39,789 bases of DNA, taken from assembly GCA_946183415.1 (NCBI GenBank), contig CAMHAM010000025.1, positions 1-39,789 of the forward strand. Reading direction: 5' to 3'. The translations under genes were made by a program, and so were the position numbers. Source of the DNA: an uncultured Prevotella sp. (GTDB lineage: Bacteria; Bacteroidota; Bacteroidia; Bacteroidales; Bacteroidaceae). How positions within the stretch are numbered: position 1 is the stretch's first letter; every line of letters begins with the position of its first letter. This document shows positions 1 to 7,303 of the stretch, piece by piece. The notes beneath the pieces are model-generated. The model saw nothing but the letters and a program-made list of their open reading frames with translations, was not told the DNA's origin and did no database searches.

Positions 1-35
1 TCGGTTTCCTCATTAATAAGTTTGAGTGTTAACAT
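1..35 (-). CDS. serS: Seryl-tRNA synthetase, N-terminal fragment
   Basis: Only the first 11 codons lie in the window, reading MLTLKLINEET from the ATG at 33-35; the gene runs off the left edge. This N-terminus, and the position directly downstream of rplU-rpmA, match what I remember of SerS in Bacteroidales. SerS charges tRNA-Ser in the cytoplasm. It has its own promoter-like sequence at 78-108 and lies beyond the rpmA terminator, so it is probably a separate transcription unit. The start codon sits inside a perfect 12-bp palindrome (29-40). The call rests on a short peptide plus gene order. Confidence 0.6.
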   Translation of the reverse strand, partial: MLTLKLINEET

Positions 36-77
36 GTTAAATACGTATTTATTTGTTTGAATTCATTTTCTAAGGTG

Positions 78-108
78 CAAAATTACAAAATCCCGCTGAC
101 ATATCAAA
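78..108 (-). promoter_or_regulatory. Promoter of serS
   Basis: On the minus strand a -33 TTTG (105-108) is followed after 19 bp by TAATTTTG (78-85), an exact match to the Bacteroidota TAnnTTTG -7 element. Transcription would start near 71, giving a leader of about 35 nt. Confidence 0.6.
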
Positions 109-134
109 AGAAAAAGGCATAAAAAAGCAGAAAT

Positions 135-157
135 CCCTCTCTCCATAGGAGAGAAGG
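135..157 (-). terminator. Terminator after rplU-rpmA
   Basis: Ten-bp stem (135-144 with 148-157, one G-T pair) closed by a 3-nt loop. On the minus strand it is followed by a T-rich run ending in TTTTTT. It lies 35 bp past the rpmA stop. Confidence 0.7.
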
Positions 158-191
158 ACTCTGTTGTTTGTTTGGAATAAGTGTTTTTTAA

Positions 192-455
192 TTAAGCCTC
201 AGCGCTAGGGATCACTGAAACAACGCTCTTGTTGAACTTGCCCTTGTGGAAGTTTACGGTTCCATCAACGAGCGCATACAGCGTGTCGTCCTTACCGATA
301 GCAACGTTGTTACCGGGGTTGTGCTTTGTACCACGCTGACGAACGATGATGTTACCGGCAACGCACTGCTGACCACCGAAGATCTTGATGCCAAGTCGCT
401 GAGCTGCTGACTCACGGCCGTTCTTAGAACTACCTACACCTTTTTTATGTGCCAT
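192..455 (-). CDS. rpmA: 50S ribosomal protein L27
   Basis: The 87-residue product is a full-length L27, starting [16 protein letters not shown] and continuing with the conserved [10 protein letters not shown] and [10 protein letters not shown] segments. L27 is part of the large ribosomal subunit and its N-terminus reaches toward the peptidyl-transferase centre. There is no N-terminal extension of the kind removed by the Prp protease in Firmicutes; the protein starts directly with the mature-type sequence. The gene follows rplU by 19 bp and is almost certainly co-transcribed with it, ending at the hairpin at 135-157. Confidence 0.97.
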   Translation of the reverse strand: MAHKKGVGSSKNGRESAAQRLGIKIFGGQQCVAGNIIVRQRGTKHNPGNNVAIGKDDTLYALVDGTVNFHKGKFNKSVVSVIPSAEA

Positions 456-474
456 TTCTTGTTCCTCCTACGTT

Positions 475-792
475 TTAAGCGATTACAGACTTGATTTCTA
501 CCTCAGTGAACTGCTCACGATGACCGTTGCGCTTGCGAGAGTCCTTGCGACGTTTCATCTTGAAAACGATGACCTTGTCACCCTTTACGAGTGGGTTCAC
601 TACTTCACATACTACTTTTGCTCCCTCTACGGTCGGAGCACCTACCTTCACTGCACCGTCAGCATCTACGAGCAGCACCTTGTCAAATTCAACAGTCTTG
701 CCTGCCTCAACATCCTTGATGTGGTGCACAAAGAGCTTCTTACCTTGCTCGGCCTTAAACTGCTGACCCTGAATTTCTACAATTGCGTACAT
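475..792 (-). CDS. rplU: 50S ribosomal protein L21
   Basis: The 105-residue product begins [20 protein letters not shown] and ends with the Lys/Arg-rich [19 protein letters not shown] segment typical of L21. The open frame extends 34 codons further upstream to 894, but that part reads through the promoter at 884-891 and does not look like L21, so the ATG at 790-792 is the real start. L21 is a 23S-rRNA-binding protein made in an operon with L27. The leader between the promoter and the start is about 85 nt and contains a short GC-rich hairpin (823-833) followed, in the sense direction, by an A run. It could be a site of autoregulation, but the sequence alone does not show that. Confidence 0.97.
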   Translation of the reverse strand: MYAIVEIQGQQFKAEQGKKLFVHHIKDVEAGKTVEFDKVLLVDADGAVKVGAPTVEGAKVVCEVVNPLVKGDKVIVFKMKRRKDSRKRNGHREQFTEVEIKSVIA

Positions 793-883
793 TTGTTGTT
801 TTGTTTGTAAATAGGGTTTTTTCCGCGAGGCGGCGCACGTTCGTACACACTTCACTCTGCCCCAACGGACTCTAATCGGGCTG

Positions 884-891
884 CAAAGGTA
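884..891 (-). promoter_or_regulatory. Proximal promoter of rplU-rpmA (-7 box)
   Basis: TACCTTTG on the minus strand matches TAnnTTTG exactly. No TTTG is present at -33; that region is occupied by the AGTGAAA repeat, which offers TTTTC instead. Confidence 0.55.
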
Positions 892-900
892 CAACTTTTA

Positions 901-928
901 AGTGAAAAGTGAAAAGTGAATAGTGAAT
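901..928. repeat. Four tandem heptamers AGTGAAA/T
   Basis: Units AGTGAAA, AGTGAAA, AGTGAAT, AGTGAAT lie head to tail with an exact 7-bp period. They sit in the -33 region of the rplU promoter. The heptamer resembles the complement of the repeat unit at 38003-38093 (AGTGAGG/AGTGTGG). Confidence 0.75.
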
Positions 929-1065
929 AGTATTGTAGATTTATGAAAGTTTAACATTTAATGTGGGGCAAAAAATAAAGCGATGACTTTCGCAAGCGAT
1001 CGCTCCATATCTTCAATAGGTATTAGTTTTCTAAGGTAAAAAGATTGTTTTCAGGATAACGAGTG

Positions 1066-1097
1066 CAAAGATAACTCAATTTTCGTTAATGACCAAA
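1066..1097 (-). promoter_or_regulatory. Distal promoter reading toward rplU
   Basis: TTTG (1094-1097), a 20-bp spacer and TATCTTTG (1066-1073) form a complete -33/-7 pair on the minus strand. The first annotated gene downstream is rplU, 274 bp away, so this is either a second rplU promoter or the promoter of a short untranslated RNA. Confidence 0.5.
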
Positions 1098-1219
1098 CTT
1101 TTCTTTGCTTTTTTTTGTACAATTTTGCTGTGTGGGCGCACAATCGCAAAATTTATCAAATGTTAACATTTTTGTATGCGCAAACGATTGATTTTGTCGA
1201 TAAAATATGTGTATTGTAA

Positions 1220-1411
1220 TAACTTTGTGAGTAATCCTTTTTGTACTTTAGGAAACATTTCTTAATTTTGTGGCCAGAAATAGTCAAATTGGAAACAAAC
1301 AACAAATGTTTTGTGTGCGATACATCAAAAAAGCATGAAGGGTGATAAGTATACTTATATTCTTAGAAGGATAAAATAAATGCTGAGGTCAATCCCCAGC
1401 ATTTATTCTTT
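1220..1411 (+). ncRNA. Candidate small RNA between rplU and htpG
   Basis: TAACTTTG at 1220-1227 matches the -7 consensus on the plus strand, with a TTTG at 1193-1196 (spacer 23 bp, longer than usual). A hairpin at 1375-1407 followed by TTCTTTG could terminate a transcript of about 175 nt from this box. No ORF of useful size is present. The hairpin also serves as the htpG terminator from the other side, so it may have nothing to do with a plus-strand RNA. Confidence 0.22.
1375..1407 (-). terminator. Terminator after htpG, possibly bidirectional
   Basis: Fourteen-bp arms (1375-1388 with 1394-1407, one mismatch) with a 5-nt loop. In the htpG direction the stem runs into TTTATTTTAT. Confidence 0.7.
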
Positions 1412-1430
1412 GAGAAATAATCTATGGCGG

Positions 1431-3485
1431 TTACTTGATAAGATCTACGCTTCTCTTCAAAAACTTGTCGAGTGCTTCACCTTTCAGCATACCGTTCTGC
1501 AGCAGCGCTAAGTCGATCAGTTGGTGAACTACTGAGTTGCCTTTGGCATAGTCGGCAATCACGGCAGTCTTCTTGTCCTTCTGCTCCTGAACAGCTTTCT
1601 CGGCTTCAGCCTTCTGGTCTTTGTCCTCCTGAGTCAGTTCATCGTACTTCTTCTTGTCCTGGGCTGCACGGATGGCAGCAAGGCGTGCCTCTTGTCCCTT
1701 CAGCTCAGCAACAATGGGTTTAAGGGTCTCAGCTGTGGCTGCCTCAGATTCCTCAAGTACGCGCTTTACAAGCGGATGGTCTGAGTTGAGCACGATATTA
1801 AACGAATCGGGCATCTGTCCGTAGAAGTTCATGCCTGGCTGGAACTTGCTCATTTCCTTCATACGGCGCATATACTCGTTCTGGGTGATGATGACAGGAC
1901 GAGCCTCTTCGCCGAGTGCATCGACTTGTACCATGAACTCAGCTTTGTCGATCTTTGGCATCTGCGTGCGGAAGACTGCTGACAAATTGTCACTCTGCTC
2001 CTCGCTCAATTGGCTCTTGGGGGCATCGCTCTTCACTATCAGACGGTCGATGATGTCAGCATCTACACGGGTGAAGTGGCTCTTCTCGAATTTCTGCTCC
2101 AGTGTCTGGATGGTGGGCACGTCGAGTTGTCCGTCAAGTAGCAATACGCTGTAGCCCTTGTCTTGTGCAGCCTTGATATATGAATACTGCTCTTCCTTGT
2201 CTGTGGCATAGAGATATACCAGCTGGTCGTTCTTGTCCTTCTGGTTAGCCTCAATGAGAGTCTTATATTCGTCGAAGGTGAAGAATTTTCCATCGGTGTC
2301 CTTCATCAGGGCGAAGTCCTTGGCACGATCATAGAAACCCTCCTCAGCGAGGATACCATAGTTGATGAAGAGTTTCAGATCGTCCCACTTCTCCTCATAC
2401 TCCTTACGGTTCTCTTTGAAAATACTATTCAGACGGTCGGCCACTTTCTTGGTGATATAAGTAGAGATCTTCTTCACCTCGCGGTCGCTCTGTAGATAGC
2501 TACGAGATACATTCAGAGGAATATCCGGTGAGTCGATCACACCATGCAGCAAGGTGAGGAACTCTGGTACGATGCCTTCTACCTGATCGGTCACAAATAC
2601 CTGATTGCAGTATAGCTGGATCTTGTTCTTCTGCAACTCAATGTTCGACTTAATCTTTGGGAAATAGAGGATACCCGTGAGGTTAAAGGGATAGTCGACG
2701 TTCAGGTGGATCCAGAACAGCGGCTCATCACTCATGGGGTAGAGTGTGCGATAGAAGCTTTTATAGTCTTCGTCCTTCAATGTGCTTGGAGCCTTTGTCC
2801 ACAGAGGCTCTACATTATTAATAATGTTATCCTCCTCGGTATCTACTTGTTTGCCATCCTTCCATTCAGTCTTCTTACCGAAGGCGATGGGCACAGCCAT
2901 AAACTTGCAGTACTTCTGGAGCAGTCCTTCGAGCTTGTACTTATCCAGAAACTCCTTGCAGTCGTCGTCGATGTAGAGAATGATGTCCGATCCGTGCTCA
3001 GCACGTTCAGCATCGTCAATCTCGTAGGCAGGGCTGCCATCGCAGCTCCATTTTACAGCCTTTGCGCCTTCTTTGTAACTTTTGGTGATGATCTCCACCT
3101 TTTTTGAAACCATGAACGATGAGTAGAAACCCAGTCCGAAGTGTCCGATGATGTTGTTGGCATTGTCCTTGTACTTCTCAAGGAAGTCGGTAACGCCCGA
3201 GAAAGCAATCTGATTGATATACTTGTCGATTTCCTCCTCAGTCATGCCGATACCATGATCCGAGATCGTGATGGTACCCTTGTCGGTATCGAAGCTGATG
3301 CGTACGGTCAGGTCGCCTAATTCTTCTTTATACTCGCCCTGTTGTGCCAGCGTCTTCAGTTTCTGGGTAGCGTCTACTGCGTTTGAAACCATCTCGCGCA
3401 GGAATATTTCATGATCAGAGTAGAGAAACTTTTTGATGACGGGGAATATGTTCTCAGTCGTAACCCCGATGTTACCTTTTTGCAT
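1431..3485 (-). CDS. htpG: Chaperone HtpG (Hsp90)
   Basis: The product is a 684-residue bacterial Hsp90, an ATP-driven cytosolic dimeric chaperone. The N-terminal GHKL ATPase domain is complete: the helix with the metal-coordinating Asn (EMVSNAVDA, N35), the adenine-binding DHGIGM (D76) and the ATP-lid GHFGLGF (114-120). The middle domain carries the conserved LNVSRSYLQSD segment whose Arg contacts the ATP phosphate, and a C-terminal dimerisation domain follows. The stretch near residues 590-640 (EEKDQKAEAEKAVQEQKDKK-like) is highly charged and probably coiled. The first in-frame ATG gives the canonical N-terminus MQKGNIGVTTENIFPVI. I see no exact TAnnTTTG box upstream; an ACTATTTG near 3541-3548 is the closest. 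The gene is flanked by its own terminator and the rpsA terminator, so it is probably monocistronic. Confidence 0.97.
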   Translation of the reverse strand: MQKGNIGVTTENIFPVIKKFLYSDHEIFLREMVSNAVDATQKLKTLAQQGEYKEELGDLTVRISFDTDKGTITISDHGIGMTEEEIDKYINQIAFSGVTDFLEKYKDNANNIIGHFGLGFYSSFMVSKKVEIITKSYKEGAKAVKWSCDGSPAYEIDDAERAEHGSDIILYIDDDCKEFLDKYKLEGLLQKYCKFMAVPIAFGKKTEWKDGKQVDTEEDNIINNVEPLWTKAPSTLKDEDYKSFYRTLYPMSDEPLFWIHLNVDYPFNLTGILYFPKIKSNIELQKNKIQLYCNQVFVTDQVEGIVPEFLTLLHGVIDSPDIPLNVSRSYLQSDREVKKISTYITKKVADRLNSIFKENRKEYEEKWDDLKLFINYGILAEEGFYDRAKDFALMKDTDGKFFTFDEYKTLIEANQKDKNDQLVYLYATDKEEQYSYIKAAQDKGYSVLLLDGQLDVPTIQTLEQKFEKSHFTRVDADIIDRLIVKSDAPKSQLSEEQSDNLSAVFRTQMPKIDKAEFMVQVDALGEEARPVIITQNEYMRRMKEMSKFQPGMNFYGQMPDSFNIVLNSDHPLVKRVLEESEAATAETLKPIVAELKGQEARLAAIRAAQDKKKYDELTQEDKDQKAEAEKAVQEQKDKKTAVIADYAKGNSVVHQLIDLALLQNGMLKGEALDKFLKRSVDLIK

Positions 3486-3567
3486 AATACTTACTTTTTA
3501 TTTTTACCTTTTTATTCTTTATCATTTTACCATTTCCTTCTGCAAATAGTGTGCCAAAAATAAAAAG

Positions 3568-3593
3568 CCTCCCCGACGTGATTGTCAGGGAGG
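3568..3593 (-). terminator. Terminator after rpsA
   Basis: Ten-bp stem (3568-3577 with 3584-3593, one mismatch) and a 6-nt loop, followed on the minus strand by TTTTTATTTTT. It lies 24 bp past the rpsA stop. Confidence 0.8.
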
Positions 3594-3617
3594 TCGTTAT
3601 AGAGCAGTTGGGGAAAT

Positions 3618-5411
3618 TTACTTGCCTTTCTTCTCGTTGTTCTCCATCTGAGCCTTCAGCTGTGCGAGGGCATCGATGTCGCCGAGCGTTGTGCTGGCAG
3701 CTACATTCTCGATCTTCGGAGAGTCCTCCTTCTTTGGAGCGCGTGCCTTCTTGGCAGCGGCCTTCTTCTCCTCGCGCTGAGGATCCTCGAAGGTGCGGCT
3801 GTGGCTGAGGATGATACGCTTAGAATCCTTGTTGAACTCGATCACCTTGAACTGGAGTGTCTCACCAGCCTGAGCCTGTGAGCCATCCTCCTTAACGAGG
3901 TGCTTAGGTGTAGCGAAGCCCTCAACGTTCTCCTCAAGTGCTACGACGGCACCCTTCTCGAGCATCTCAGTGATCTTACCCTCGTGGATAGAACCTACAC
4001 TGTACTTAGCCTCGAATACATCCCAAGGATTATCCTCGAGCTGCTTGTGGCCAAGGCTGAGACGACGGTTCTCTTTGTCGATGTCCAGAACGACAACGTC
4101 GATCTGAGCACCTACCTGTGTGAACTCTGAAGGATGCTTTACCTTCTTGGTCCAAGAGAGGTCGCTGATGTGGATCAGACCGTCTACACCCTCCTCGAGC
4201 TCTACAAATACACCGAAGTTGGTGAAGTTGCGAACCTTGGCTGTGTGCTTTGAACCAACGGGGTACTTCGCCTCGATGTTCTCCCAAGGATCCTCGCGGA
4301 GCTGCTTGATACCGAGAGACATCTTGCGCTCGTCACGGTCGAGAGTCAGAATGACAGCCTCTACCTCTTCGCCTACCTTCAGGAACTCCTGAGCAGAGCG
4401 GAGGTGCTGGCTCCAAGACATCTCAGATACGTGGATCAGACCTTCAACACCAGGCTGAACCTCTACGAATGCACCGTAGTCGGCGATAACGACTACCTTA
4501 CCCTTTACGTGGTCGCCCACCTTAAGGTTGGCATCCAGAGCATCCCAGGGATGTGGAGTGAGCTGCTTCAGACCGAGAGCGATGCGGCGCTTCTCGTCGT
4601 CGAAGTCGAGGATAACGACATTGATCTTCTGGTCGAGTTCGACAACCTTGTGAGGATCGTCTACGCGGCCCCAAGACAGGTCTGTGATATGGATGAGTCC
4701 GTCAACACCGCCGAGGTCAACGAATACACCGTAAGAAGTGATGTTCTTAACGGTACCTTCGAGAATCTGACCCTTCTCGAGTTTGCCGATGATCTCCTTC
4801 TTCTGAGCCTCAAGCTCCTGCTCGATAAGAGCCTTGTGAGATACAACGACATTGCGGAACTCCTGGTTGATCTTGACAACCTTGAACTCCATGGTCTTGC
4901 CAACGAACTGATCGTAGTCGCGTATGGGGTGAACGTCGATCTGAGAACCGGGGAGGAAAGCCTCGATACCAAATACGTCGACGATCATACCGCCCTTCGT
5001 GCGGCACTTGATGTAACCCTGGATGACTGCATCCTTCTCGAGAGCCTCGTTGACCTCGTCCCAAGACTTGCTCAGGCGGGCCTTCTTGTGAGAAAGGATC
5101 AGCTGACCCTTCTTGTCCTCAGCACTCTCTACGTAAACCTCTACCTTGTCACCAATCTTCAAATCGGGATTGTAGCGGAATTCAGAAGCGGGGATGATAC
5201 CGTCGCTCTTGTAGCCAATGTTGACAACAACTTCCTTCTTGTCAACCGAGATAACTGTACCTTCAACCACCTGATGGTCGGCTACCTTGTTCAGGGTTTC
5301 ATCGTAAGCCTTGTCGAGCTCTTCTTTGCTAACACCTGCGGTCGTGCCATTCTCGAACTCGTCCCAGTTGAAATCGTCGAGCGGCTTAACGTTCTTTGTT
5401 AATTCTGACAT
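3618..5411 (-). CDS. rpsA: 30S ribosomal protein S1
   Basis: From the ATG at 5409-5411 the product is 597 residues, starting MSELTKNVKPLDDFNWDEF. Six S1-type RNA-binding repeats are recognisable by their openings: VEGTVISVDKKEVVVNIG, VIQGYIKCRTKGGMIVDV, ILEGTVKNITSYGVFVDL, HVKGKVVVIADYGAFVEV, KHTAKVRNFTNFGVFVEL and a diverged IHEGKITEMLEKGAVVAL. A Lys/Ala-rich tail follows. S1 captures mRNA on the small subunit, which matters in a lineage that uses little Shine-Dalgarno pairing. The open frame continues 61 codons upstream, but that part covers the leader hairpins and runs past the promoter, so it is not coding. The gene is monocistronic: promoter at 5555, terminator at 3568. Confidence 0.96.
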   Translation of the reverse strand: MSELTKNVKPLDDFNWDEFENGTTAGVSKEELDKAYDETLNKVADHQVVEGTVISVDKKEVVVNIGYKSDGIIPASEFRYNPDLKIGDKVEVYVESAEDKKGQLILSHKKARLSKSWDEVNEALEKDAVIQGYIKCRTKGGMIVDVFGIEAFLPGSQIDVHPIRDYDQFVGKTMEFKVVKINQEFRNVVVSHKALIEQELEAQKKEIIGKLEKGQILEGTVKNITSYGVFVDLGGVDGLIHITDLSWGRVDDPHKVVELDQKINVVILDFDDEKRRIALGLKQLTPHPWDALDANLKVGDHVKGKVVVIADYGAFVEVQPGVEGLIHVSEMSWSQHLRSAQEFLKVGEEVEAVILTLDRDERKMSLGIKQLREDPWENIEAKYPVGSKHTAKVRNFTNFGVFVELEEGVDGLIHISDLSWTKKVKHPSEFTQVGAQIDVVVLDIDKENRRLSLGHKQLEDNPWDVFEAKYSVGSIHEGKITEMLEKGAVVALEENVEGFATPKHLVKEDGSQAQAGETLQFKVIEFNKDSKRIILSHSRTFEDPQREEKKAAAKKARAPKKEDSPKIENVAASTTLGDIDALAQLKAQMENNEKKGK

Positions 5412-5554
5412 ATAATTATAAATTGGTGCCCCTCGTTTTTTGTCGGGGCGAAGCCTGAACAGACGTTCATCAGGCATTTTTAAAGGGTTAATATTTGATA
5501 GGAGCTGGCGCCTGTTCCGACTCCTATTTCCCCTTCTGGGGATTAAAGCGGGTG
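5412..5554 (-). promoter_or_regulatory. Structured 5' leader of rpsA
   Basis: Between the -7 box and the start codon lie four consecutive hairpins on the minus strand: CCCC/GGGG with an AGAA loop (5530-5541), a 7-bp ATAGGAG/CTCCTAT stem (5498-5504 with 5521-5527), GCCTGA/TCAGGC (5453-5458 with 5470-5475) and GCCCC/GGGGC (5428-5432 with 5445-5449). None is followed by a T run, so they look like a regulatory leader rather than terminators. Autoregulation by S1 is a reasonable guess by analogy with other ribosomal protein leaders, but is not shown here. Confidence 0.5.
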
Positions 5555-5562
5555 CAAAGGTA
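5555..5562 (-). promoter_or_regulatory. Promoter of rpsA (-7 box)
   Basis: TACCTTTG on the minus strand, an exact TAnnTTTG match, about 145 bp before the rpsA start. The -33 region is A/T-rich without a clear TTTG. Confidence 0.6.
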
Positions 5563-5640
5563 CAAATAAAGAATGAGAAAATATAAAAAAGCAAAAATGA
5601 AAATACTTTTGGAATGGATTATTTATGAATTATTAACAAA

Positions 5641-5672
5641 AAGGCGGGCAGCTAATCATAGCCGTCCGCCTT
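5641..5672 (-). terminator. Terminator after gdhA
   Basis: A GC-rich stem (5641-5649 with 5664-5672, extended inward by AGC/GCC-type pairing) followed on the minus strand by CTTTTTGTT. It lies 46 bp past the gdhA stop. Confidence 0.75.
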
Positions 5673-5718
5673 ATTTGTTCTGAATGGTTAAAATCTCATT
5701 CTTTCATACTTTTATTGT

Positions 5719-7056
5719 TTACACGATTCCCTGAGCCATCATAGCGTTGGCTACCTTCATGAAGCCTGCGACATTGGCACCCTTCACGTAGTTGATATAG
5801 CCGTCGGGCTGTGTACCGTATTTCACGCAGTTCTCATGAATGTCGTTCATGATGCGCTTCAGATAGTCGTCAACCTCCTTGGAAGTCCAGCTCAGACGTT
5901 CTGAGTTCTGCGACATCTCCAAACCAGATACTGACACACCACCAGCGTTAGAAGCCTTACCAGGAGCATAGAGGATCTTGGCATCCTGGAATATCTTGAT
6001 AGCCTCGGGCAGCGAAGGCATGTTGGCACCTTCAGCAACAGCGATCACACCATTATCAATCAGAGCCTGAGCCTGCTCGCCGTTGATCTCGTTCTGAGTA
6101 GCGCAAGGCAGTGCGATGTCGGCTTTCTCGTGCCAGGGGCGCTCGCCAGCGTGATATACAGCGTTGGGATATTCCTCAGCATACTCCTTGATACGTCCGC
6201 GCTCCACGTTCTTCAGTTCCTTCACGTAAGCGAGTTTAGCCTCGTCGATACCATCGGGATCATAGATGTAACCATCTGAGTCAGAAAGTGTCAAGGGGAT
6301 TGCACCGAGCTGGATGCACTTCTCTGTAGCATACTGAGCCACGTTACCAGAACCAGAGATCAGCACTTTCTTGCCCTTCAGTTCGATGCCACGGGTAGCG
6401 AGCATAGAGGTCAGGAAGTAAACACAGCCGTAACCCGTAGCCTCAGGACGGATGAGAGAACCACCGAAGCTGAGTCCCTTACCTGTCAGCACGCCCTGGA
6501 ACTGGTGGGTGAGCTTCTTATACTGTCCAAAGAGGTAGCCTACCTCACGACCGCCTACACCAATATCACCAGCGGGAACGTCCTCGTCAGGACCGATCAC
6601 GCGGTACAGTTCGTTCATGAATGCCTGGCAGAAACGCATCACCTCAGCGTCACTCTTGCCACGTGGAGAGAAGTCTGAACCACCTTTGGCACCACCCATA
6701 GGCAGTGTGGTCAGTGAGTTCTTGAAGGTCTGCTCGAAAGCGAGGAACTTCAGGATACCCAAGTTAACGCTCTTGTGATAGCGGAGACCTCCTTTGTACG
6801 GGCCGATAGCGTTGTTGTGCTGGATACGGTAACCCATGTTGGTCTGTACATTACCCTTATCGTCTACCCATGTGATACGGAACTCACATACGCGATCGGG
6901 GATGCAAAGACGCTCGATGAGGTTTGCCTTCTCAAACTCGGGATGCTTGTTGTACTCTTCCTCGATGGTGGGAAGTACCTGAGAAACTGCCTGGATGTAC
7001 TCCGGCTCATTGGGGAAGCGCTGCTTCAACTCTTCTACAACTTTTGCTGCATTCAT
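5719..7056 (-). CDS. gdhA: Glutamate dehydrogenase, hexameric type
   Basis: The 445-residue protein has the length of the small hexameric glutamate dehydrogenases that interconvert 2-oxoglutarate plus ammonia and glutamate. The catalytic Lys lies in PMGGAKGGSDFSP (K124) and the catalytic Asp in PAGDIGVGGRE (D164). The substrate-binding segment GPYKGGLRYH and the Rossmann motif GSGNVAQYA (235-243) are also present. Sequence alone does not tell NADP from NAD preference with certainty; NADP-linked biosynthetic use is more likely for this family. The gene is monocistronic, with promoter elements at 7109-7138 and a terminator at 5641. No regulator is adjacent. Confidence 0.95.
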   Translation of the reverse strand: MNAAKVVEELKQRFPNEPEYIQAVSQVLPTIEEEYNKHPEFEKANLIERLCIPDRVCEFRITWVDDKGNVQTNMGYRIQHNNAIGPYKGGLRYHKSVNLGILKFLAFEQTFKNSLTTLPMGGAKGGSDFSPRGKSDAEVMRFCQAFMNELYRVIGPDEDVPAGDIGVGGREVGYLFGQYKKLTHQFQGVLTGKGLSFGGSLIRPEATGYGCVYFLTSMLATRGIELKGKKVLISGSGNVAQYATEKCIQLGAIPLTLSDSDGYIYDPDGIDEAKLAYVKELKNVERGRIKEYAEEYPNAVYHAGERPWHEKADIALPCATQNEINGEQAQALIDNGVIAVAEGANMPSLPEAIKIFQDAKILYAPGKASNAGGVSVSGLEMSQNSERLSWTSKEVDDYLKRIMNDIHENCVKYGTQPDGYINYVKGANVAGFMKVANAMMAQGIV

Positions 7057-7108
7057 AATCTTTTGTCTTTTTTTAGTTGTTTGTTATACTGATTAAACTT
7101 TCTGAGTG

Positions 7109-7138
7109 CAAAATTACAGCAAAAAAATGAAATACAAA
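7109..7138 (-). promoter_or_regulatory. Promoter of gdhA
   Basis: TTTG (7135-7138), an 18-bp spacer and TAATTTTG (7109-7116) on the minus strand. Confidence 0.6.
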
Positions 7139-7244
7139 ACATTTTATCAAAAAAATCGCCAAAAAACTGTCTTTTTGTAACTTAATTGACATAAATCAAG
7201 CCAAAAGGTCATAAATATACGTTTTTCTTGTGCTCGGACACAAA

Positions 7245-7275
7245 AAGAGCCGCATCTTTTTCTGATGCAGCTCTT
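7245..7275 (-). terminator. Terminator after the malic enzyme gene
   Basis: Twelve-position stem (7245-7256 with 7264-7275, one mismatch), 7-nt loop, then TTTTTG on the minus strand. It lies 28 bp past the stop. Confidence 0.8.
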
Positions 7276-7303
7276 CTTTATATATATATTAAGGTGTATG
7301 GAT

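Larger units (their letters stand above)
793..1430. other. Long intergenic region between rplU and htpG
   Basis: This 638-bp AT-rich stretch holds no convincing protein gene. It contains the rplU leader and proximal promoter (884-891), a heptamer repeat (901-928), a second strong minus-strand promoter (1066-1097), a perfect 14-bp palindrome AAATGTTAACATTT (1158-1171), a plus-strand -7-like box (1220-1227) and the hairpin terminator of htpG (1375-1407). Confidence 0.6.

Noticed and set aside
29..40. TTAACATGTTAA palindrome at the serS start as an operator
   Set aside because: It is short, AT-rich and includes the start codon; similar GTTAAC sequences occur by chance elsewhere (1158-1171).
4404..5402. 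332-codon open frame on the plus strand opposite rpsA
   Set aside because: It is the complement of a highly expressed ribosomal protein gene with biased codons; no promoter, no recognisable domain.
5412..5594. N-terminal extension of S1 by 61 codons
   Set aside because: The region holds the leader hairpins and runs past the -7 box, and the peptide does not resemble S1.
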